From WVYX01 sp039592335 (GTDB lineage: Bacteria > Gemmatimonadota > Gemmatimonadetes > Gemmatimonadales > GWC2-71-9): 64,000 nucleotides of DNA. The stretch spans positions 19,386-83,385 of the forward strand of contig JBDHBX010000013.1 of the NCBI GenBank assembly GCA_039592335.1, given 5' to 3'. How positions within the stretch are numbered: position 1 is the first letter of the stretch; every line of letters starts with the position of its first letter. The notes below the pieces were generated by a model. That model was not told the DNA's origin. It did not search any database and was given only the letters and a program-made list of their open reading frames with translations. This document shows positions 54,071 through 60,131 of the stretch, in pieces. Both the position numbers and the translations under genes were made by a program.

Positions 54071-55239
54071 GGCGCCACCTGCGCGAGAAACGAGGACCCC
54101 GCCTCGAGCTCCACTCCAAAATACTCAGCCACCGTCGCTCCGAGGTCGGCGAACGTCTCCCGTTCCCCCAGCGCCACGGGCTCCACGCGCGGCCCCACCG
54201 CCAGGACCGGCACCGCCTCCCGCGAGTGGTCGGTCGACGGTGTCGTTGGGTCATTGCCGTGGTCGGCGGTGAACATCATCACGTCGTCCTCTCGCAGTTG
54301 GGCGAGCAGCCCCGGCAGCACGCGATCCAGCTCCTCGAGCCCACTGTAGAACCCCGCAGGGTCGTTGCGGTGCCCCCACGACTGATCGAACTCGATCACG
54401 TTGGCGAACACCAGCCCCCGATCCAGCGACTGCAGCGCGTCGGCGATCAGCGCGTACGCCTCCGCGTTGGTGGGCGTGTGCCGGCTCTCGATACTCCGAG
54501 CGGCAAACAGATCGTCCACCTTGCCCACCCCAACCCGCGGCACGCCGGCGTGCGCCAGCCGGTCGAGCAACGTCGCCCCCGGCGGCTCCAACGAGAAATC
54601 GCGGCGATTCGGCGTGCGCCGCAGGTTCCCAGGCACCCCCACGAAGGGCCGGGCGATGACCCGCGAGACCGCGTGCTCGCCCACCAGAATCTCGTCGCGC
54701 GCCACGCGGCACGCGGCGTACAGCTCCTCCAGCGGGATCGCCTCTTCGTGCGCCGCAATCTGGAAGACGCTGTCGGCGGAGGTGTAGACGATCCAATCGC
54801 CCCGCTCCAGCTGCTCCGCGCCGAACTCCTCGATGATCGCCGTCCCCGAAGCGGGCTTGTTCCCCACCACGTCCCGGCCCGTCGCCCGCACGAACGCCGC
54901 GATCACGCTGTGCGGAAAGCCCCGCGGGTACGTGGGAAAGGGCCGCTCCAGCACCAGCCCGCACAGCTCCCAGTGTCCCGTCGTGCTGTCCTTGCCCCGG
55001 GACCGCGGCAGGGCCACGCCGTGTGCGGCCGTGGCGCGCTCGCATCCCATCCCGTCGAGCGGGCGGCAACAGCCGAGGCCCAACGCCTCCAGATTGGGCA
55101 ACCGCAGCCCACCGACCGCCCGCGCCAGGTTGCCGAGCGTGTCACTCCCCTCATCTCCGTACTGCGCCTGGTCGGGTGCCGCCCCGATGCCGACACCGTC
55201 CAGCACCACGAGGGCGACCCGGCCCCGGCCCCGGCTCAT
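54055..55239 (-). CDS. deoB: Phosphopentomutase DeoB
   Basis: DeoB interconverts ribose 1-phosphate and ribose 5-phosphate (and the deoxy forms) in nucleoside breakdown. The 394-residue alkaline-phosphatase-superfamily protein has LVVLDGVGIGAAPDQAQYGDEGSDTLGNLA at the N-terminus, KDSTTGHWELCGL near 83-95 with the phospho-accepting threonine, SADSVFQIAAHEE, and the metal ligands in TADHGNDPTTPSTDHSREAVP. It overlaps alr by 4 nt. Confidence 0.96.
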   Translation of the reverse strand: MSRGRGRVALVVLDGVGIGAAPDQAQYGDEGSDTLGNLARAVGGLRLPNLEALGLGCCRPLDGMGCERATAAHGVALPRSRGKDSTTGHWELCGLVLERPFPTYPRGFPHSVIAAFVRATGRDVVGNKPASGTAIIEEFGAEQLERGDWIVYTSADSVFQIAAHEEAIPLEELYAACRVARDEILVGEHAVSRVIARPFVGVPGNLRRTPNRRDFSLEPPGATLLDRLAHAGVPRVGVGKVDDLFAARSIESRHTPTNAEAYALIADALQSLDRGLVFANVIEFDQSWGHRNDPAGFYSGLEELDRVLPGLLAQLREDDVMMFTADHGNDPTTPSTDHSREAVPVLAVGPRVEPVALGERETFADLGATVAEYFGVELEAGSSFLAQVAPWATG

Positions 55240-56288
55240 CCGTTCACGTATTCCCGCGCCGCGCGCGCACGCAGGCCGGTGAGCACCTCATAGGCAATGG
55301 TCCCGGCCCACCTCGCGAACTCATCGATGGTGATCTGCTCGTCTCCATCGTGCCCCACCAGCGTCGCGACATCTCCAAGGCGCACCGACGATGCGGTGTC
55401 TTCGAGATCCACCATCACGAAGTCCATCGTCACCCGCCCCACCAGCGGACGGCGCACACCGCCCAGCAGCACCTGCGCCTTCCCCTGCACCGCGCGCGGC
55501 ACACCATCGGCGTAGCCGATACCCAGCGTGGCAATTGTCGTATCCCGCGGTGCGGTCCACGTGCCGCCGTAGCTCACCGGCCCGCCGCGCGGCAGGCGCC
55601 GGAGGCTCACCACCGGGGCCTCCACCTTCGCCACGGGCAGCGGCGGCGGGAGGTCGGGCGCGTGCTCTCCCCCGTAGAGGAAGATGCCGGGCCGTACGAG
55701 ATCGAGGCGCTCCTGCAGCCGCCATGCGCCGGCGCTGTTCTGTGCGTGCACCAACGGAGGGCGCTGGCCAAGCGCGGCGAGCGCGCCCTGGAACCGCGAC
55801 CACTGCACGTCGACGCTGTCACGGCCCCGATCGGCGGCGTAGAAGTGAGTGAAGATCCCCTCCAGCCGCTCCGACTCGAATGCCGCGATGCCTGCGGCGT
55901 CGTCCCACCGTACCCCGCACCGTGCCATGCCCGTGTCGACCTCGAGGTGGAACGGCCAGTCCCACACCTCGGCCAGCGCGGGCTGGTCCAGCACCGCCCG
56001 CAGGTCGTGGTCGCGATACGCCGCCAGCAGGTCCGCCGATGGCGGGGTGAGCACAAGAATGGGCCGGCGAATGCCGGCCTCCCGAAGCTCGATCGCTTCC
56101 GCGACCGTCGCGACGCCGTAGCCCCACGGCTCGACCGCCTCCAGCGCACGCACCACGGGGAGCACACCGAGACCGTACGCGTCGGCCTTCACCATCGGGA
56201 GCAGCGGCGCGCCCTGCGCAGCCGTCTGCACCGTCCGCGCGTTGGCGACCAGGTTCGCCAGGTCGATCTCGACCCGGGCGCGGTTCAT
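55236..56288 (-). CDS. alr: Alanine racemase
   Basis: Alr supplies D-alanine for peptidoglycan. The ATG at 56288 gives 350 residues starting NRARVEIDLANLVAN, as in the family. The PLP lysine is in MVKADAYGLG near 32-41, HLEVDTGMARCG follows, and SYGGTWTAPRDTTIATLGIGYADG carries the second catalytic tyrosine region. A GTG at 56312 would add eight residues but lies almost at the predicted transcription start. It is the first gene of the long minus-strand run. Confidence 0.94.
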   Translation of the reverse strand: MNRARVEIDLANLVANARTVQTAAQGAPLLPMVKADAYGLGVLPVVRALEAVEPWGYGVATVAEAIELREAGIRRPILVLTPPSADLLAAYRDHDLRAVLDQPALAEVWDWPFHLEVDTGMARCGVRWDDAAGIAAFESERLEGIFTHFYAADRGRDSVDVQWSRFQGALAALGQRPPLVHAQNSAGAWRLQERLDLVRPGIFLYGGEHAPDLPPPLPVAKVEAPVVSLRRLPRGGPVSYGGTWTAPRDTTIATLGIGYADGVPRAVQGKAQVLLGGVRRPLVGRVTMDFVMVDLEDTASSVRLGDVATLVGHDGDEQITIDEFARWAGTIAYEVLTGLRARAAREYVNG

Positions 56289-56324
56289 CGAAGGCTTCGT
56301 TGACACGTTCACGGACGGACGCGT

Positions 56325-56354
56325 ATTGTAACCGGCTCAAGGACGCAAATGCAA
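56325..56354 (-). promoter_or_regulatory. Probable promoter of alr and the downstream gene run
   Basis: On minus, TTGCAT (56354-56349) and TACAAT (56330-56325) are separated by 18 nt. The -35 box overlaps the first codons of mazG, which is read the other way. Transcription would start near 56318, about 30 nt before the alr ATG. Confidence 0.55.
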
Positions 56355-57134
56355 GAACCATCAGCGCTTGGACGCATCGTGCAGTTGGTGCGGGACCTGC
56401 GGAAGCGGTGCCCGTGGGACGCCGCCCAGACCCCGGAGACCCTGCGGCCCTATCTGGTCGAGGAGGCCCTGGAGCTGGACCATGCCCTGTCACGCTCCGA
56501 CCGCGATCAGATTCGCACGGAGCTGGGCGATCTCCTGCTCCACGTCGCCTTCCAGATCGTGCTCGCCGAGGAGGATGGTCGCTTCGGCGCCGAGGACCTC
56601 ACGCGCGCCGTCGAGCAGAAGATGTGGCGGCGCCACCCGCACCTGTTCCCCGAGAAGCTCGACGGCGCGACCGAGCGGGCGCCGGTGGATCCCGACACGT
56701 GGGAGCGCACCAAGCTGGAGGAGCACGGCGAGGAGCGGCCCAGCGTGCTGGATGGACTGCCGCCCACGCTGCCGGCACTGCTCATGGCGTTTCGGCTGCA
56801 GGAACGGGCCGCCGGGGTCGGCTTCGACTGGCCCGACGCGCAAGGGCCCCGCGACAAGGTGTGGGAGGAGCTGCGTGAGCTCGAGAGGGAGATCGAGCGC
56901 GGCGAGCCGCCCGAGGAGATCAGCGCGGAGATCGGCGACCTGTTGTTCGCCGTCGTGAACCTCGCCCGCAAGCTCGGGAGCGATCCGCGCGCCGCGCTGG
57001 AGCAGGCCAACGCCAAGTTCGCGGAGCGGTTCCGCGCGGTCGAGCGGCTGGCCGCGGAGCGCGACATCGACCTGGGCCGCGCGTCGCTGGCAGAGCTGGA
57101 CGTGTTGTGGGACGAGGTGAAGGCGAAGGAGTAA
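56349..57134 (+). CDS. mazG: Nucleoside triphosphate pyrophosphohydrolase MazG
   Basis: MazG hydrolyses NTPs to NMPs and pyrophosphate and limits ppGpp and damaged nucleotides. The 261-residue tandem form is complete: first domain RKRCPWDAAQTPETLRPYLVEEALEL with the EELGDLLLHV-type metal site (TELGDLLLHVAFQ), and second domain GFDWPDAQGPRDKVWEELRELERE and AEIGDLLFAVVNLAR. It is read away from alr with only 60 nt between the two start codons, and ends 3 nt from the end of asnS. Confidence 0.95.
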   Translation: MQEPSALGRIVQLVRDLRKRCPWDAAQTPETLRPYLVEEALELDHALSRSDRDQIRTELGDLLLHVAFQIVLAEEDGRFGAEDLTRAVEQKMWRRHPHLFPEKLDGATERAPVDPDTWERTKLEEHGEERPSVLDGLPPTLPALLMAFRLQERAAGVGFDWPDAQGPRDKVWEELRELEREIERGEPPEEISAEIGDLLFAVVNLARKLGSDPRAALEQANAKFAERFRAVERLAAERDIDLGRASLAELDVLWDEVKAKE

Positions 57135-57137
57135 CCC

Positions 57138-58436
57138 TTAGGGATACAGCCGCGTCATCATCCGCGGGAACGCGATGGCCTCCCGGATGTGGGGGAAGCC
57201 GCAAATCCACGCCACCGTCCGCTCCACTCCCAACCCGAACCCCGAGTGCACGAAGGTGCCGTACTTCCTGAGGTCGAGGTACCAGCCGTACGGCTCCTCG
57301 GGCAGGTACAGCTCGCGAATCCGCTCCAGCAGGCGGTCGTGGTCATCCTCCCGCTGGCTGCCCCCGATGATCTCCCCGATGCCCTCCGGCGCCAGCAGGT
57401 CGTTGTTCAGCACCGTGCGCGGATCCTTGGGGTTCTGCTTCATGTAGAACGCCCGCACGGCGCGCGGATAGTTGTAGACGAACACCGGTCGGTCGTAGGT
57501 GTCGGACAGGGCGATCTCCTCGTCGGCACCGAGGTCCTGACCCCACTCGATGTCCTTGCCGAGCTCGCCCAGCCTGGTGATCGCGTCACTGTACGAGATG
57601 CGGTGGAACGGCGCAGTCACCCGCTCGAGCGGCGCGGTGTCGCGCTCGAGCTCCTTCAGCTCCTCCGCGCGGCGCTCGACGCAGCGGCCCACGATGTACG
57701 AAACGAAGTCCTCCTGCAGCCGCATGTTGTCGTCCGAGTCGAGCCACGCCGCCTCGGGCTCCACCATCCAGAACTCGGCGAGATGGCGCCGCGTCTTGGA
57801 CTTCTCCGCGCGGAAGGTCGGGCCGAAGCAGTAGACCCGGCTCAGGGCCGCTGCCGCCGCCTCGAGGTAGAGCTGGCCGGTCTGCGCCAGGTAGGCGCTG
57901 CCCAGATCGAAGTACTCCGTCTCGAACAGCGTGCCGGCCGACTCGCCGATGGCGCCGGTGAGGATCGGGGTATCCACCAGGACGAACTCGCGCTCGTTGA
58001 GGAAGTCTCGGATGGCGCTGACCACCTCGTGCCGCACACGCATGATGGCCACCTGGCGGCGGCTGCGGAGCCAGAGGTGCCGGTGCTCGAACAGGAACGC
58101 GGTACCGTGCTCCTTGGGCGTGACGGGGAAGTCGGGGCTGGGCGCGAGCACCTCGACGCCCGCCACGGTCAGCTCCACCCCGCCGGGCGCGCGCTCATCG
58201 TCGCGCGCAGTACCGCGCACCGCGACCGCAGTCTCCAGGGTCAGGTCCTTGAACGTCTCCCATACCGACGGCTCGACTTCCTGCTTGAGGACGACGGCCT
58301 GCAGGTAACCGGTGCCGTCCCGCAATACCACGAAGCCGATCTTCCCGCTCGAGCGGGTGGTCATCACCCAGGCCCGCACGGTGACCTCGTCGCCGAGGTG
58401 TTCGCGCAGCTCGTTGATGCAGAGGGCGTCGGTCAT
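57138..58436 (-). CDS. asnS: Asparaginyl-tRNA synthetase
   Basis: AsnS charges tRNA-Asn. The ATG at 58436 gives 432 residues. The N-terminal OB anticodon domain has VTVRAWVMTTRSSGKIGFVVLRDG. The class II core has RHLWLRSRRQVAIMRVRHEVV, motif 2 FGPTFRAEKSKTRRHLAEFWMVEPE near 206-230 and motif 3 GFGLGVERTVAWICG near the end. The LAEFWMVEPE form and overall pattern match AsnRS rather than AspRS. It converges on mazG with a 3-nt gap. Confidence 0.95.
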   Translation of the reverse strand: MTDALCINELREHLGDEVTVRAWVMTTRSSGKIGFVVLRDGTGYLQAVVLKQEVEPSVWETFKDLTLETAVAVRGTARDDERAPGGVELTVAGVEVLAPSPDFPVTPKEHGTAFLFEHRHLWLRSRRQVAIMRVRHEVVSAIRDFLNEREFVLVDTPILTGAIGESAGTLFETEYFDLGSAYLAQTGQLYLEAAAAALSRVYCFGPTFRAEKSKTRRHLAEFWMVEPEAAWLDSDDNMRLQEDFVSYIVGRCVERRAEELKELERDTAPLERVTAPFHRISYSDAITRLGELGKDIEWGQDLGADEEIALSDTYDRPVFVYNYPRAVRAFYMKQNPKDPRTVLNNDLLAPEGIGEIIGGSQREDDHDRLLERIRELYLPEEPYGWYLDLRKYGTFVHSGFGLGVERTVAWICGFPHIREAIAFPRMMTRLYP

Positions 58437-58539
58437 GGCGCCGGTATCGTAGCTATGGGGACGTGAGGGGGGCAAGGGGAACCTTGCGCACCCGACGTTG
58501 GTTCAGCGGTAGACGATGACCCCTCTGCCGTGAGGCCCC

Positions 58540-58796
58540 ATGAGCGAACTAGCCGAGAAGCACTGCGTCCCCTGCCGCGGCGGCGTGCCGCCGCTCAAGG
58601 GGGATCAGATCACTGCCCTGCTCGACAGGCCCTCGCCTTCACGAACCGCGTCGGGGCGGTGGCCGAAGAGCAAGGCCACCACCCCGACATCTACCTGAGC
58701 TGGGGCAAGGTGGGTCTCAAGATCTGGACCCACAAGATCGACGGCTTGACGGAGAGCGACTTCATTCTCGCCGCCAAGGCCGACCGGGAGCGTTAG
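58540..58796 (+). pseudogene. phhB: Decayed pterin-4a-carbinolamine dehydratase gene (internal deletion with frameshift)
   Basis: The intact enzyme recycles pterin cofactor and is about 95-110 residues. Here the N-terminal half (MSELAEKHCVPCRGGVPPLKGDQ, ATG at 58540) is in one frame and stops at a TGA. The C-terminal half (LAFTNRVGAVAEEQGHHPDIYLSW, then KIWTHKIDGLTESDF) is in another frame. The region between, about 25 residues that normally hold the WxV and first active-site segment, is missing near 58620-58630. Both halves are highly conserved, so the damage looks recent; an assembly error is the other explanation. It overlaps the end of arsM by 4 nt. Confidence 0.85.
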
Positions 58797-59542
58797 ACCG
58801 GCTTGCGCGCCCGCACGAATGCGCTCATGAAGGCGGCGACGCCCGGGATCTCGAAATTGCGCGTGGCCTCCAGGCCGATCTCCTCGAACCCGGCTGCCGC
58901 GAGCTTGGCGCGGTAGTCTCCCTCCTCCAACGCGCCACCCAGACACGACGACCAGAGCGCAGCGTTCTGCCGCACTTCCGGCGGCAAGTCGCCCAGCGCC
59001 ACCACATCGCTCACGGCAAACCGCCCGCCGGGCTTGAGCACGCGGAACGCCTCCTCGATCACGCGCGCCTTGTCAGCCGAGAGGTTGATCACGCAGTTGG
59101 AGATGATGACGTCCACGCTCGCATCGGGCAGCGGGACGTCCTCCATTTCGCCCTTGAGGAACTCCACGTTCTCCACGCCGGCCTTGCGCTGGTTCTCCCG
59201 CGCCAGGTCGAGCATCTCGTCGGTCATGTCGAGTCCGTAGGCCTTCCCCGTCGGACCGACGCGCTGCGCCGACAGCAGCACGTCGATGCCGCCACCCGAG
59301 CCCAAATCCAGCACGACCTCTCCCTCGCGCAGCTCGGCCAACGCCGTGGGGTTGCCGCAGCCGAGCGACGCGAGCCGCGCCTTGTCGGGCAGATCGGCGA
59401 GCTCCGATTCACTGTAGAGGTTCAAGGAGATCGGCTCATCCGCCGTCGTATCCGAGCAGCAGCACGCCGAGTCGCCCTGCTTAGCCTTGCGGGCGGCCTC
59501 GGCATAGTGATCGCGTACGGTTGCTTTGATATTGTCCGTCAT
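58793..59542 (-). CDS. arsM: Arsenite S-adenosylmethionine methyltransferase ArsM
   Basis: ArsM methylates arsenite with SAM to give less toxic or volatile forms. The 249-residue protein has the N-terminal KQGDSACCCSD cysteines near 26-28, the SAM-binding LDLGSGGGIDVLLSA near 77-91, GLDMTDEMLDLARENQRKAG, and SNCVINLSADKARVIEEAFRVLKPGG with the conserved cysteine that binds arsenic. It follows arsR by 52 nt and is probably controlled by it. Confidence 0.92.
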   Translation of the reverse strand: MTDNIKATVRDHYAEAARKAKQGDSACCCSDTTADEPISLNLYSESELADLPDKARLASLGCGNPTALAELREGEVVLDLGSGGGIDVLLSAQRVGPTGKAYGLDMTDEMLDLARENQRKAGVENVEFLKGEMEDVPLPDASVDVIISNCVINLSADKARVIEEAFRVLKPGGRFAVSDVVALGDLPPEVRQNAALWSSCLGGALEEGDYRAKLAAAGFEEIGLEATRNFEIPGVAAFMSAFVRARKPV

Positions 59543-59594
59543 TTCCCGTTCCCCTCTCTCCTACATCTCGGTTTGTTGATACAGCTCAACTCGC

Positions 59595-59921
59595 TCAGCA
59601 GCACTTCACCGCCAGCTTGGAGCGCTTGCGGTGCTCCTCCCCGAGCTTCGTGAGTGACGATCCCAGCGCCTCGAGCGCGGCCGGATCGATCGAGTAGTGC
59701 ATCCAGCGACCGTCCCGCCGCGTCTGCACCAGGCCCGCGTCCCGCAGCGTCTTCAGGTGAAACGACAGCAGCGGCTGGGTGATATCGAGCTGCCCGGCGA
59801 GATCGCATACACACACCTCGCTCCCCATCAGCAGGTGGAGGATGCGCAGGCGCGTCTCGTCGCCCAGGGCCCGATGACGGGCCACTGCCCTCGCCAGTTC
59901 CCTTGCTCGCGGCTGTTTCAT
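59595..59921 (-). CDS. arsR: ArsR-family metalloregulator
   Basis: This 108-residue repressor has a winged helix (GDETRLRILHLLMGSEVCVCDLAGQLDITQPLLSFHLKTLRDAGLV). The metal-sensing pair lies in the CVC of ELCVCDL-type helix alpha-3, near residues 37-39, and two more cysteines end the protein (KCC). The ATG at 59921 is chosen because the TTG at 59939 lies within the promoter. The gene precedes arsM, so arsenic should relieve repression of both. Confidence 0.92.
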   Translation of the reverse strand: MKQPRARELARAVARHRALGDETRLRILHLLMGSEVCVCDLAGQLDITQPLLSFHLKTLRDAGLVQTRRDGRWMHYSIDPAALEALGSSLTKLGEEHRKRSKLAVKCC

Positions 59922-59929
59922 AAACGAGT

Positions 59930-59957
59930 ATTTAATCAACTATGGCTTATATGTCAA
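59930..59957 (-). promoter_or_regulatory. Promoter of arsR-arsM, nearly leaderless
   Basis: On minus, TTGACA (59957-59952) is followed after 16 nt by TTAAAT (59935-59930), in the most AT-rich patch nearby. The predicted start of transcription is about 59923, only a few bases before the arsR ATG. ArsR would bind here, but no clear palindrome was found. Confidence 0.55.
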
Positions 59958-60104
59958 GTCTGGGACCGATTGGCGGCTGTCTTTTCCGATACGACGTGTC
60001 CCGATGGGCCGAACGCGTGGCTGCCTCGAACGCCCGCGTGGCGTTCGGGTCTTCCTGATTGGTGCCGCGCTTCTGGCGCATGCCAGCATCGGGTCCTATT
60101 CTAA

Positions 60105-60128
60105 CCGAATCCGATCCTCGGGATTCGG
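60105..60128 (+). promoter_or_regulatory. Perfect inverted repeat just before the kinase-TPR gene
   Basis: CCGAATCC (60105-60112) and GGATTCGG (60121-60128) form a perfect 8-bp inverted repeat with an 8-nt loop. It ends 3 nt before the GTG start at 60132. It occupies the place of a ribosome-binding site, so it could be an operator or an RNA hairpin that limits translation. Confidence 0.5.
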
Positions 60129-60131
60129 CGC

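Noticed and set aside
58494..58530. GGTTCAGCGGTAGAC resembles the D-arm of a tRNA
   Set aside because: No matching acceptor stem, anticodon arm or T-loop follows; the sequence runs into the conserved start of the pterin dehydratase remnant.
58600..58710. In-frame TGA in the pterin dehydratase gene as a possible selenocysteine codon, given selB in the window
   Set aside because: The conserved C-terminal half continues in a different frame, and family sequence is missing, so deletion and frameshift explain it better.
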